NCBI GenBank assembly: GCA_965215845.1
Contig: CBDCEL010000004.1
Span: 1,736,001-1,800,000 of the forward strand
Direction of reading: 5' to 3'
Origin: Aurantibacter_A sp965215845
GTDB lineage: Bacteria; Bacteroidota; Bacteroidia; Flavobacteriales; Flavobacteriaceae
DNA length: 64,000 nucleotides
Position 1 is the first letter of the stretch. The number at the start of each line of letters is the position of its first letter. The notes beneath the pieces were generated by a model. That model was not told the origin of the DNA, made no database searches, and saw nothing but the letters and a program-made list of their open reading frames with translations. A program made the translations under genes and the position numbers. Below are positions 1 to 8,720 of this stretch, in pieces.

Positions 1-783
1 ATCGAAAAGCCCTTGGCCTTGACCGTCGATGAGGCACAAAGTCTGGTTGATTTGGCACAAGAAAAAGGCAAAAAAATGGTAGTGGGGTATATTCTTAGGG
101 TACATCCGGCCTGGGAAAAATTCGTTGATGTAGCTCGAACCCTCGGCAAGCCGCTAGTTATGCGAATGAACCTCAACCAACAAAGTTCGGGAGACAATTG
201 GTACACCCACAAACAATTAATGAACTCCATGTCGCCCATAGTAGACTGTGGGGTGCATTATGTTGACGTGATGTGTTTGATGACCCAGTCGGTACCCGTG
301 AGCGTCAGCGCCATTGGTGCACGTCTTTCGGAAGAAATCGATTCGGAAATGTACAACTATGGGCAACTGCAAGTCCGTTTTGAAGATGGTTCGGTCGGTT
401 GGTACGAGGCTGGTTGGGGGCCCATGATGAGTGAGACGGCCTTTTTTGTAAAAGATGTCATCGGCCCTAAAGGGTGTGTCTCGATAGTCGATGAGGCCAA
501 AGGAGATTCTGATAGTGTAGACGATCATTCCAAAACAGGGGCGTTAAAGCTACACCATGCCGAACTTGATGCTAATGGAAAATTTACCAAACAGGATGAG
601 ATTATAGACACTTCAGATGAACCCGACCATGATGGACTATGCCTTTTGGAACAGGAATACTTTCTAAAAGCCATTCAAGAAGATTTGGATTTAAGCGACC
701 ATTTGCGCGATGCCGTAAATAGTCTGCGAATTGTATTGGCGGCCGATGAATCGTTTAAGACAGGAAAAACGGTTGAATTATGA
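1..783 (+). CDS. Gfo/Idh/MocA-family oxidoreductase, 5' truncated by window edge
   Basis: The reading frame is open from base 1 and begins with the E-K-P-L element that follows the Rossmann fold in this NAD(P)-dependent sugar/cyclitol dehydrogenase family, so the nucleotide-binding N-terminus lies outside the window. About 260 residues remain. They include the segment GYILRVHP after EKP and the substrate-domain stretch around DCGVHYVDVMC (about residues 78-88 of the visible part), where the conserved D-x-G-x-H of the family's catalytic region is present. The product is probably cytoplasmic and oxidises or reduces a sugar-like substrate that cannot be named from sequence. The first in-frame ATG is at 13, but that is not the true start. 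The next gene on the strand is 329 bp away, so co-transcription with it is not evident. Confidence 0.9.
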   Translation: MEKPLALTVDEAQSLVDLAQEKGKKMVVGYILRVHPAWEKFVDVARTLGKPLVMRMNLNQQSSGDNWYTHKQLMNSMSPIVDCGVHYVDVMCLMTQSVPVSVSAIGARLSEEIDSEMYNYGQLQVRFEDGSVGWYEAGWGPMMSETAFFVKDVIGPKGCVSIVDEAKGDSDSVDDHSKTGALKLHHAELDANGKFTKQDEIIDTSDEPDHDGLCLLEQEYFLKAIQEDLDLSDHLRDAVNSLRIVLAADESFKTGKTVEL

Positions 784-1112
784 ACACAGGCCTCTCCGTC
801 TTTCCGCGAAAAAAAGGAAATCCACGTCCCCTTGTCTAAGGGGAGGAGTTTTTTCGATTCAATCTTTATACTAAATTTCAACTTGTGGCAATTTCAAATA
901 CGGTGGGCTCCCTGCCTTTTTCAAGAAGGACGGGTGGCTTCAATGCAAGGAAAAGAAGGGGCGGCTAGGCACCTTAGTTCTTCTTTTTGTACAAATCTTA
1001 GCGTAACTATTATGTTGTGTGCTCAAACCCCTTCCGTTCCGCTTAGAGCGGGACACCTTCCTCTGCTAGGGGAAGGAGTCATGTCTATCAAATAACTACC
1101 TATCTTTATCCT
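784..1112. other. Non-coding spacer with short palindromic repeats
   Basis: No credible gene is seen. The stretch contains several short inverted repeats: CCCCTT-GTCT-AAGGGG at 828-843, TCCGCT-tag-AGCGGG at 1038-1052, and CCTTCC...GGAAGG at 1056-1076. They resemble inverted repeats elsewhere in the window (2604-2625, 2752-2767, 4996-5011, 48796-48818). An 87-codon open frame at 832-1095 simply translates the repeats and has no recognisable protein features. Confidence 0.6.
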
Positions 1113-2591
1113 ATGATCGAACTCTTAACGCGGGCCGAAAACTTCAAAAACCGAAAGGCCATAGTTTCCAATGGGCAATCGTATTCGTATAAACAACTTC
1201 TAGAATCATCCCATACGGTAGCCGCCAATTTATTGAATGGTAAAGATGACTTAAACGAAGCTCGAATCACTTTTTTGGTGCCTCCTTCTTTCGAATACAC
1301 TGCCATTCAATGGGGAATTTGGGCCGCGGGGGGAATTGCTGTCCCCCTATGTATATTGCACCCCTTACCTTCCATTCAGTACGTTTTGGAAGACACAGGA
1401 GCCAAAATTGTAATTGCACATGAAGATTACATTGCTTTTTTAAAGCCTTTGGAGCAGGAAGCAAAAATTATGATAGTTCCGCTGGATGGCCTGCTTGAAA
1501 ACAATTCCTCCATTTTGCCCAAAATTGCCGTCGAACGCAGGGCCATGATTCTATATACCAGTGGAACCACGAGCAAACCCAAAGGGGTGGTTACGACCCA
1601 CTCGAATATCGAGGCGCAAGTAACCACTTTGGTCAATGCTTGGGAATGGGGCAAAGAAGACTATATTTTGAACATTTTGCCCCTTCACCATGTTCACGGA
1701 ATCATTAATGTCATGAGCTGCGCATTATGGAGCGGCGCCTGTTGTGAGTTTTTAGTCAAGTTCGATGCCGGAAAAGTTTGGAACATTATAACGTCTGGGC
1801 GATTGACCCTCTTCATGGCGGTGCCCACCATCTATTATAAATTGATTTCTAATTGGGAGAAAGCTTCGGCCGAGGAACAGAAAAGGATGTCTGAAACCGC
1901 TTCGAAACTACGCTTGATGGTGTCGGGTTCGGCGGCCTTGCCCGTTCCCGTACTTGAAAAATGGCGTGAAATCACAGGTCTGACGCTGTTGGAACGGTAC
2001 GGAATGACCGAAATCGGAATGGGGCTTTCCAATTCGTATAATGGGGAAAGAAGACCAGGGCATGTGGGGTTGCCCTTGCCCGGGGTCGAAATGCGGTTGG
2101 TGGACGCCAATAATAATCCTGTTAAGGAAAACGAGCCGGGTGAAATTCAAATTAAAGGACCGAGTGTCTTTAAGGAATACTGGCAAAAACCAGAAGCCAC
2201 AAAAAAAGCCTTTACCGATGACAACTGGTTCATTACCGGAGACATCGCCGAGCTGAATAACGGGCTTTACAAAATTCTAGGCCGCGACAGCGTCGATATC
2301 ATCAAGTCGGGGGGTTATAAGATTTCGGCCCTTGAAATCGAAGACGTATTGCGAAAGCACCGGCTTGTGAATGACTGTGCCGTGGTCGGCTTATCAGACG
2401 ATGAATGGGGTGAAGTGGTTTCGGCTTGTATTCTATCGGATAACGATAAAATCGATGTTGAGGAAATTAGCAATTGGTTGAAAGATTACCTTCCCAGTTA
2501 TAAAATCCCTCGGAAATATATCGTGCAAAAAGAGTTGCCCCGGAATGTTTTGGGCAAAGTGACAAAAAATGAACTGAAGAAAATGTTTTGA
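1113..2591 (+). CDS. Acyl-CoA synthetase, MatB/ACSF3-like (AMP-binding)
   Basis: This 492-residue protein belongs to the ANL adenylate-forming superfamily. It activates a carboxylic acid with ATP to an acyl-adenylate and transfers it to CoA. The P-loop-like YTSGTTSKPKGVV motif is at about residues 146-158, the ERYGMTE motif at about 294-300, the TGD aspartate at about 375, and the C-terminal LGKVTKNEL lysine near residue 485. The SNSYNGERRPGHVGLPLPG stretch after GMTE resembles malonyl-CoA/methylmalonyl-CoA synthetases (MatB, ACSF3) more than long-chain FadD enzymes. The exact acid is an inference. The gene is complete and starts at an ATG after the repeat-rich spacer. Two hairpins follow the stop, the second of which may terminate transcription. 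Confidence 0.85.
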   Translation: MIELLTRAENFKNRKAIVSNGQSYSYKQLLESSHTVAANLLNGKDDLNEARITFLVPPSFEYTAIQWGIWAAGGIAVPLCILHPLPSIQYVLEDTGAKIVIAHEDYIAFLKPLEQEAKIMIVPLDGLLENNSSILPKIAVERRAMILYTSGTTSKPKGVVTTHSNIEAQVTTLVNAWEWGKEDYILNILPLHHVHGIINVMSCALWSGACCEFLVKFDAGKVWNIITSGRLTLFMAVPTIYYKLISNWEKASAEEQKRMSETASKLRLMVSGSAALPVPVLEKWREITGLTLLERYGMTEIGMGLSNSYNGERRPGHVGLPLPGVEMRLVDANNNPVKENEPGEIQIKGPSVFKEYWQKPEATKKAFTDDNWFITGDIAELNNGLYKILGRDSVDIIKSGGYKISALEIEDVLRKHRLVNDCAVVGLSDDEWGEVVSACILSDNDKIDVEEISNWLKDYLPSYKIPRKYIVQKELPRNVLGKVTKNELKKMF

Positions 2592-2799
2592 TGGCTTCTG
2601 GCTCCTTCCCTTATAAAAGGGAAGGTGGCCCCGACTTTTTTCGTCGGGGTCGGAAGGGATGGAAAACCCAGGTCTTGTTTTGGTATTGCAATTGCTTGAT
2701 TTTTTCAACCCGCCTCGTCTTCGTCCGCTTTTTGAGCGTACGAATCCTCCTCGCCCTGTCTAGGGCGGGGAACAACATAAATTATAACACTAAGCATAT
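2592..2799. repeat. Intergenic palindromic repeat cluster
   Basis: Three inverted repeats lie in this spacer. CCTTCCCTT-ataa-AAGGGAAGG is at 2604-2625. CCCCGAC...GTCGGGG (2629-2649) has a T-run in its loop and could be a terminator for the upstream acyl-CoA synthetase. CGCCCT-gtct-AGGGCG is at 2752-2767. They look like members of the same interspersed family as those at 784-1112 and near 4470-4510. No gene is seen apart from the small coding sequence that begins at 2800. Confidence 0.55.
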
Positions 2800-2919
2800 A
2801 TGGATTTCCTAACCCTTTTCCCCTATATAGGCATTATCATTTTGGTTATCATCAACGCGCTGTTGGTACTCAGAAGGGATATCAAGGTCGACGACAGTGA
2901 CCATAGCCCAGAACATTAA
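2800..2919 (+). CDS. Small single-span membrane peptide coupled to the symporter
   Basis: A 39-codon frame starts with ATG at 2800 and stops with TAA at 2917-2919, so its last base is the A of the symporter's ATG (TAATG overlap). The peptide begins MDFLTLFPYIGIIILVII, a single hydrophobic helix of about 17 residues, then N-A-L-L-V-L-R-R and a short charged, His-containing tail (DDSDHSPEH). The positive residues after the helix suggest an N-out/C-in orientation. Small one-helix partners encoded directly before SSS transporters are known in other bacteria (for example YhdT before PanF), so it is probably an accessory subunit or translational coupler of the adjacent symporter. That role is inferred from position and shape, not homology. 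Confidence 0.7.
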   Translation: MDFLTLFPYIGIIILVIINALLVLRRDIKVDDSDHSPEH

Positions 2920-4457
2920 TGGAATATTTTAGCGAGCATTATGTGACCCTTATTCTCACCGCCCTATATGTTGGTGGATGTCTCTATATCGGCTGGTATT
3001 TTAAAAAAAAGGCCTCGCAGGGAGTGGAGGGGTACTATGTGGCCAAGCGAGAAATACCTGGATGGGTCATTTCCTTGGCCTTTTTCTCTACCTCGGCAAG
3101 TACAAACACCTATATAGGCCAAGCTGGAAAATCATTTGAATACGGACTTTCTTGGGCATGGATGGGACTTATTTGGACCGTGTTCTGTATTGTTTCGTGG
3201 CAATTATTGGGCCCAAGGATGCGGTTTCAAACCGCAAGATTGAAATCGTTCACAATCCCCGATTATTTTCACCTGCGGTACAAGAGCAACTTGTCAACAA
3301 GCATTCGGGTGCTTTCAGCGGTCATTATTTTATTTGCCACACTTTGGTATATGATCGGTATCGCAAAGGGTTGCGCCCATGTTTTGACTTCGGTGTTGGA
3401 TATTCCCTATGAATATGGGGCTTTCGCGATAATTGCCATTACCTGTGCCTATACGATCTGGGGCGGAATGTATAGCGTGCTGTGGACCGATGCCATTCAA
3501 GGCATCATTATGTTCGGTGTGGCCATTTTGATGTTGGCCATTCCGTTTATGTATGCCGGAGGAGCCGACAACTTGATGGAAGTTATTGATAATAGCGAAC
3601 ACTTGACAAGAACGGGCGAACCGATAAAATCAGGCTTGGTGACCTTCGGGGAGCTGGTGTCATTCCTTTATATTTTGGGAATCGGGCTTTCGATAGGGAT
3701 GAAACAGATTTCAGAACCCAAGAACCTTATACGTTTCTATTCTATCGATAATGCCAAAAGTATGCGTTTCGCTATGATCTGGACACCGATATTTCTGGGG
3801 ATTTCTTTGGTATGCGTCATGGGTCTCGGTGCCTTGGTCCACGGCATGGCCTCCACTGAAGAGGCCAATCTTTTGATTCAGGACACCGATGAGGTAATCG
3901 GGTTTATGCTTGACAAATTTGACAATAAGTTTGTTAGCGGTATTTGTGTCGCCGGACTTTTTGCCGCTGGAATGTCTTCCTTGGCCTCGGTTATCATTAT
4001 CATCGGAACCGCATTTGTAAAAGACATTTGGCATGTGGCCAAGCCTATGCCCAATTCGAAAATCATTCCCCGTACAAAATGGTTTATGGCGGCTTACTGT
4101 ATTGTCGTTTATGCAATGACCTTATACCCCATGGCCGGGATAGTGGAACTTACGGCATTTGCAGGAGCCGTTTTTGCCGCCAGTTTCTTCCCTGCGATTT
4201 TTGGAGGGCTTTATCTCAAATGGGGAACTGATATGGGTGCGTTGGCATCCATGATAGCAGGAATGTCGATGAATGTAGTATGGCGGTTCGCCTTTCGATT
4301 CGAATATGAGGCCTTGAAAGATATTCATGAAGTCATTCCCGCTTTCTTGATTTCAATGTTGACCTATATTGTTGTCAGCTTAATAAGTAGAAAACGGGTG
4401 CCAGACGATGAGCATTTAAATATTGTTTTTGGAAGTCAAAGAAAGACAACTCGATAA
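2919..4457 (+). CDS. Sodium:solute symporter (SSS family)
   Basis: This 512-residue polytopic inner-membrane protein has the SSS (SLC5-like) fold. It shows the N-terminal YVGGCLYIGWYFKKKAS segment, the W-V-I-S-L-A-F-F-S-T-S-A-S-T-N-T-Y-I-G core of the first unwound helix region (about residues 45-65), and a long series of hydrophobic helices to about residue 495. The family couples sodium entry to uptake of sugars, amino acids or carboxylates. The substrate cannot be told here. Its ATG overlaps the stop of the 39-residue membrane peptide by one base, implying translational coupling. The Gfo/Idh oxidoreductase upstream hints at a sugar or cyclitol substrate, but the acyl-CoA synthetase in between makes that weak. 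Confidence 0.9.
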   Translation: MEYFSEHYVTLILTALYVGGCLYIGWYFKKKASQGVEGYYVAKREIPGWVISLAFFSTSASTNTYIGQAGKSFEYGLSWAWMGLIWTVFCIVSWQLLGPRMRFQTARLKSFTIPDYFHLRYKSNLSTSIRVLSAVIILFATLWYMIGIAKGCAHVLTSVLDIPYEYGAFAIIAITCAYTIWGGMYSVLWTDAIQGIIMFGVAILMLAIPFMYAGGADNLMEVIDNSEHLTRTGEPIKSGLVTFGELVSFLYILGIGLSIGMKQISEPKNLIRFYSIDNAKSMRFAMIWTPIFLGISLVCVMGLGALVHGMASTEEANLLIQDTDEVIGFMLDKFDNKFVSGICVAGLFAAGMSSLASVIIIIGTAFVKDIWHVAKPMPNSKIIPRTKWFMAAYCIVVYAMTLYPMAGIVELTAFAGAVFAASFFPAIFGGLYLKWGTDMGALASMIAGMSMNVVWRFAFRFEYEALKDIHEVIPAFLISMLTYIVVSLISRKRVPDDEHLNIVFGSQRKTTR

Positions 4458-4534
4458 ACCTATTGGAGGTATCGGCCCCTCCCCTCCGGCTTCCGACTGA
4501 AAAAGGAGAGGAGCTATTGAACTTGTAAACAAGC

Positions 4535-5086
4535 CTATTTAGTAAGCCGATTCTTGACCAGGGCTATTTGACCCATATGATTGGCTTGATGCTCCATGAC
4601 GTGATACCAGACCCAATGATAATTAACTCCCTCGTCTATATTGGAGGCAAACCATTTATCATCTTTGGTTTTCAGGCCTGCCAAGGTTTTTTGGCGTACT
4701 TCGTCCCAAAGTTTCAAGTAGTGTTGAATGGGTTTTCCCTTTAGTTTCTTTTTTGATTCTTCGTTCAGGTCTACACCAATTCCCAAACGTTCTTGCTCTT
4801 CTTTGGTCCATTTTCGTCCTTCCAAGGTTTCTATTTGATAATAGGTTTCCGTGGATATCAAATGCATGATCAATGAGCCGATGCTGTTTGCATCCCCATC
4901 AAATTGGAAGTCTGTTTGTGCCAAATCCAAGTCTTTTACTTCCGCCGTTATTCTATCCTTCAAATCTTCCAACATATAAACCATTGACCCTATTTGAGGG
5001 GACTACCCCTCGGTCGGGTTCATCTCATACTGTGCGTTTACCAGTGATGATATCATCAAAAGGAAAATTAAAGGCGCATTTTTCAT
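4535..5086 (-). pseudogene. DinB-like (DUF1572/DUF664 type) exported protein, interrupted by TAG
   Basis: The intact part (4535-4984, 149 residues from an internal ATG) is a DinB/YfiT-like four-helix protein with the histidine pattern of that putative metal-binding fold: HLIST near residue 41, and HWVWYHVMEHQANHMG near 122-137. In the same frame upstream, an ATG at 5086 opens a clear signal peptide (MKNAPLIFLLMISSLVNAQ) followed by YEMNPTEG. A single TAG at 5003-5005 then separates it from SPQIGS, which runs straight into MVYMLEDLK. The gene is therefore either broken, misread by one base, or expressed only as a cytoplasmic form from the ATG at 4984. It lies 12 bases after the NlpC/P60 gene on the same strand. 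Small-molecule thiol transfer is the family's usual role. Confidence 0.75.
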
Positions 5087-5098
5087 GTCCGTGTCGAA

Positions 5099-6295
5099 TT
5101 AGTCTTTGAATATTGGTGTCTGGGTCAAATGGATAAGCCCCTTTCCCTGTTGCTTGAAAACCCGTTTGGTTCTTAAATAGCGGTTCAGGTTATATTCATC
5201 GTAGTTTTTTGAACCTTTTTCGAAACTGCTGATATGTACTTTCCCTGAGGAATGGATAAATTCATTATTGCCAATCCACATGCCGACGTGCACTACCTTC
5301 TCGGAAGAAGCTTCGGTGGCCTTTCTTCCAAAGAAAAGCAAATCGCCTTTTTGCAGTTTTTCAAAGTTGCCCGTTGAGTCTACGGCTATGCCCGTATGCA
5401 CCTGTTGGGAGGCATCACGGGGGATTACCATTCCGTTGAGGAAAAATATGGTTTTCGTAAAGCCACTGCAATCGACGCCTTTCGTAGAGGTTCCGCCCCA
5501 TATGTAGGGTACACCCATTAATTGTTTTCCCGTAGCAACCAATGACTCTTCAGTCGGATTTAAGCTTTCAAGCCATTGATGATATGGTTTGGCCTCATTG
5601 ATACGAACATAAGCATTGCGTCCATCAGGAAATCTCACTATGTAATTCTCCGCAGCATACTTCACGATGGTCAATAGGTTTCCGGCCGTTAAATCCGACA
5701 CCATGGGAGAATCATCATAAGGGCCTTGGTAAGCGTGGCCATAGGTCTGGGTGTAAATGAGTTTCTCGTCATTCATCCAGTTCTCGGCCTTCTGCAAGTC
5801 TGCCAACTCGATACCACCGGCATCCACCCATGCCAAGTATCCGTCAGGTGTTTGCGCGTAATACCAGTTATCCTCCCTTTTGTAGACTTTGATGACAGTG
5901 CCCAAAGTTGCCTGCGTGGCCAACTCGGAAGAATGCCCAGGCTTACTCCTAAAGTTCGCTACGGAATTATTGACAATGGCCCTGATGTTTTGCCCAAGGT
6001 CATCGGCGGGCAAAACTTGAACACTGTCTATAAATGGTATGCTGTCGGCAGCCAAACGCGTCTTTAAGGTTTCCAAGGCCTTGGGTAGATTACTCTCCCC
6101 CTTCAAAACATATTGGCCATCATTATTTTCGGCCACCACATCAAAAAGGGCGACACGTTTGTCAGGAGCAAATTCTAATTTAATCTCTGCCAAAGCTGCT
6201 TCAATAGGGCTGGGGCCTTTATTGGGATCTTCTTTACAGCTAGTTATAAGAAGCAAGCATAATATAATGAAGGCACAATGAACTATTGATTTCAT
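5099..6295 (-). CDS. NlpC/P60 (C40) peptidase lipoprotein with SH3-like domains
   Basis: The predicted 398-residue lipoprotein cleaves peptide bonds in cell-wall stem peptides, probably in the periplasm. I chose the ATG at 6295 because it gives a clean lipoprotein signal (hydrophobic stretch ending LLLITSC, lipidated Cys20). The earlier in-frame ATG at 6331 lies upstream of a promoter-like TATTTTTG on this strand (6313-6320). Residues around 115-170 and 180-240 look like bacterial SH3 domains. The C-terminal C40 domain has the catalytic Cys in GVDCSGF (about Cys276), His in HVGMWIG and a further His in FIHSSG. The DinB-like gene follows 12 bases downstream and is probably co-transcribed. Confidence 0.9.
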   Translation of the reverse strand: MKSIVHCAFIILCLLLITSCKEDPNKGPSPIEAALAEIKLEFAPDKRVALFDVVAENNDGQYVLKGESNLPKALETLKTRLAADSIPFIDSVQVLPADDLGQNIRAIVNNSVANFRSKPGHSSELATQATLGTVIKVYKREDNWYYAQTPDGYLAWVDAGGIELADLQKAENWMNDEKLIYTQTYGHAYQGPYDDSPMVSDLTAGNLLTIVKYAAENYIVRFPDGRNAYVRINEAKPYHQWLESLNPTEESLVATGKQLMGVPYIWGGTSTKGVDCSGFTKTIFFLNGMVIPRDASQQVHTGIAVDSTGNFEKLQKGDLLFFGRKATEASSEKVVHVGMWIGNNEFIHSSGKVHISSFEKGSKNYDEYNLNRYLRTKRVFKQQGKGLIHLTQTPIFKD

Positions 6296-6312
6296 TTTGA
6301 ATTTTGTTTTGG

Positions 6313-6320
6313 CAAAAATA
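6313..6320 (-). promoter_or_regulatory. Probable -7 element for the NlpC/P60 gene
   Basis: The minus strand reads TATTTTTG, matching the flavobacterial -7 consensus TAnnTTTG, 17 bases upstream of the chosen ATG. I do not see a convincing -33 TTG. Confidence 0.4.
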
Positions 6321-6427
6321 GGAATTCTCATTCAGCTCCCTTTTGCCTTCAGCCAAAAGACAGGGTGGAATCTGACCTGAATGGGCGCCTCATTGAATGA
6401 GAAACTATTTTCATAATTTCGTCATCG

Positions 6428-7654
6428 ATGAAAAAACTCAAGGTCATAGAGCTTTTTGCAGGTGTGGGCGGATTTCGTCTTGGGCTCGAAAAGACTGGAA
6501 AATACGAAGTCGTGTGGAGCAACCAATGGGAGCCAGCTACAAAAACGCAACATGCCTCAATGGTCTATGAGGCTAAATTTGGAAAGGAGAATCATAGCAA
6601 TGAGGATATTTCAAAGGTGGCGGTTTCCGATATCCCCGATGCGGATATTTTGGTGGGGGGCTTTCCATGTCAGGACTATTCGGTGGCGACAACGCTAAAA
6701 AATTCAAAGGGGCTGATCGGTAAAAAAGGAGTGTTGTGGTGGAGCATTCACAAGATTTTATCCGAAAAGAAAAATCCACCACAGTATCTTTTTTTGGAAA
6801 ATGTGGATCGGCTTTTAAAATCGCCTTCAACCCAGCGTGGGCGGGATTTTGCTATCATGCTCAAGAGTCTGGACGAATTGGGCTATGCGGTTGAATGGCG
6901 GGTTATCAATGCTGCTGAATATGGCATGCCACAACGAAGAAGGCGGATTTTTTTTCTTGGGTATCATAAATCAACATCTATCTACAAAGCATTGAAAAAG
7001 ATGGACAAACAAAATTGGAATTATAGTTCTGGGATTCTTGCTTCGGCCTTTTCGGTCAAAAATGAACCAAAAACGGCCAAAAATTTCGATATAGAGGGTA
7101 GTTTGGTCGAAATCTCATCGAATTTCAACCAAAACGGAACATTTTCGCCTTTTGAAAATAGCGGCGCTTTTATCAATGGCAATGTTTATACCGTTAAAAC
7201 GGTCGCCGATTTTGATGGCAAAAAAACAACTTTGGGCCAGGTGCTGCAAAATGGGGAAGTTACCGAGGAATTTTTCATTTCCAAAGCTGATTTGCCAAAA
7301 TGGGAATATTTGAAAGGAGCCAAAAAGGAAGTGCGAAAGGCTAAAAACGGATTCGAGTATAATTACAGCGAGGGCGCTATGATTTTCCCCGACGCGCTTG
7401 ACAAAGCCTCAAGGACCATTATCACCGGCGAAGGAGGTAGAAGTCCGTCTCGATTCAAACATGTCGTAAAAACTTCCAAAGGGTTGCGCAGATTGACTCC
7501 TGTGGAATTGGAGCGTCTAAACATGTTCCCTGATGACCACACCAAGCTTGATGGCATTTCCGATACGAAGCGTGCTTTTTTTATGGGCAATGCCTTGGTC
7601 CTTGGAGTTGTGGAAAAAGTTGCCCAAGCCCTATATGAGAAAATCAATTCATAA
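6428..7654 (+). CDS. DNA (cytosine-5)-methyltransferase of a type II RM system
   Basis: This 408-residue C5-methyltransferase methylates cytosine in a specific DNA site. Motif I (IELFAGVGGFRLGLE) is at residues 7-21, motif IV with the catalytic cysteine in GGFPCQDYS near residue 81, motif VI ENVDRLL near 124, and motif VIII QRRRRIFFLG near 168. A target-recognition region follows at about 180-345, then the C-terminal RRLTPVELERLNMFPDDH and GNALVLGVVEKV motifs. The sequence recognised cannot be read out. The next gene begins with a GTG five bases after its stop and looks like the cognate nuclease. The pair sits between two minus-strand housekeeping-type genes, as expected for an inserted cassette. 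Confidence 0.92.
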   Translation: MKKLKVIELFAGVGGFRLGLEKTGKYEVVWSNQWEPATKTQHASMVYEAKFGKENHSNEDISKVAVSDIPDADILVGGFPCQDYSVATTLKNSKGLIGKKGVLWWSIHKILSEKKNPPQYLFLENVDRLLKSPSTQRGRDFAIMLKSLDELGYAVEWRVINAAEYGMPQRRRRIFFLGYHKSTSIYKALKKMDKQNWNYSSGILASAFSVKNEPKTAKNFDIEGSLVEISSNFNQNGTFSPFENSGAFINGNVYTVKTVADFDGKKTTLGQVLQNGEVTEEFFISKADLPKWEYLKGAKKEVRKAKNGFEYNYSEGAMIFPDALDKASRTIITGEGGRSPSRFKHVVKTSKGLRRLTPVELERLNMFPDDHTKLDGISDTKRAFFMGNALVLGVVEKVAQALYEKINS

Positions 7655-7659
7655 ATCCT

Positions 7660-8274
7660 GTGTCGCTCCAAAGCACGTTTACGTCCGATCTCAAAAAAGA
7701 AAGGAAACTAGCCCTTTTGCTTGATATTTATTACGCACGCCATTTAAAACAATACACACCTGAACGTGTTGCCAACCTACACCAACAAATTGAAGGCATC
7801 GACATCGTCTTCACCCATGTAACCTCCGGAAAGAAGTTTTTCATTGATGAGAAGGCGCAACTAGATTATATTAACGAAGAACTACCGACATTCGCTTTTG
7901 AGTTACAATATCAAAAGAAGTGTGAATCAAAAAAAGGATGGCTTTTCGATTCTAGTAAGAAAACTGATTTTTATGCCTTGGTCACCTCTATTTATACCGA
8001 CGAACCTAATGTTTTTACATCTTGCAAAATCACTTTTGTAAATCGAAAAAAATTAATCCACTTTCTAAACACCAAAGGGCTTTCCGAAAAAATCTTTGGA
8101 GAAATTATAAATGCAAACGACAACAACACGGGAAAACTTGAAATCGACCAACTTAATTCCAATGGCGAGGGCTATCTCTATTTTTCCAAACTGAACAAAG
8201 CCGAAAAACCCATCAATCTTGTCTTAAAGCTTGATTTTTTGACGCATATTGGTGTTGCCAAACGTTTTGTGTAA
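7660..8274 (+). CDS. Probable cognate type II restriction endonuclease (PD-(D/E)xK-like)
   Basis: I do not recognise this 204-residue protein by family. Its position five bases after a C5-methyltransferase and the pattern Asp48 ... Asp63-Glu64-Lys65 (GIDIVFTH followed by FFIDEKAQ, two flanking beta-like strands) fit a compact PD-(D/E)xK nuclease that cuts the site protected by the methylase. The only in-frame start after the upstream stop at 7636-7638 is GTG at 7660, giving MSLQSTFTSDLKKERK. Sample rows (7921-7980, 8041-8100) are about 32% G+C, lower than rows I counted in neighbouring genes, consistent with horizontal acquisition. It ends three bases before the convergent ElaA-like gene. Alternative: a non-nuclease accessory factor of the methylase. 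Confidence 0.65.
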   Translation: MSLQSTFTSDLKKERKLALLLDIYYARHLKQYTPERVANLHQQIEGIDIVFTHVTSGKKFFIDEKAQLDYINEELPTFAFELQYQKKCESKKGWLFDSSKKTDFYALVTSIYTDEPNVFTSCKITFVNRKKLIHFLNTKGLSEKIFGEIINANDNNTGKLEIDQLNSNGEGYLYFSKLNKAEKPINLVLKLDFLTHIGVAKRFV

Positions 8275-8277
8275 AAA

Positions 8278-8720
8278 CTAGCTTCTCTTGATCATTCCGA
8301 TATGGGGAATACCATCCTCCAAATACTCCTCCCCGATTTGTTCAAAGCCTAAGGAATTATAGAATTTTTGCAAATACGTCTGCGCAGAGACATGGATTAT
8401 CGATTCTTCAAAGTTCTTTTTGACCGCCTGTATCGTGGCTTTCATAATTTCCCTTCCGTAACTGAACTTTCTTTGGTTCTTCTTGACCACCACCCTACCA
8501 ATGCTCGCCTCCTTAAAATAATCGCCCGGCTTGAAAGCCCTCGTGTAAGCAACTACCTCATTGTCCTTCTTCCCAAGAACATGTAGTGCTTTTATGTCCT
8601 TTCCGTCAAGGTCTTGATACGCACAATCCTGCTCGACAACAAAGACCTCAGCCCTTAGCCGAAGCAAATCATAGAGTTCTTTCTTTGTAAGTTCCTCAAA
8701 GGTTTTTACCGTTATTTCCA

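Noticed and set aside
832..1095. 87-codon open frame between the oxidoreductase and the acyl-CoA synthetase
   Set aside because: It translates palindromic spacer repeats, has no family features, and its composition follows the hairpins.
6296..6331. ATG at 6331 as the start of the NlpC/P60 gene
   Set aside because: It lies upstream of the TATTTTTG element and would put charged residues before the lipoprotein signal.
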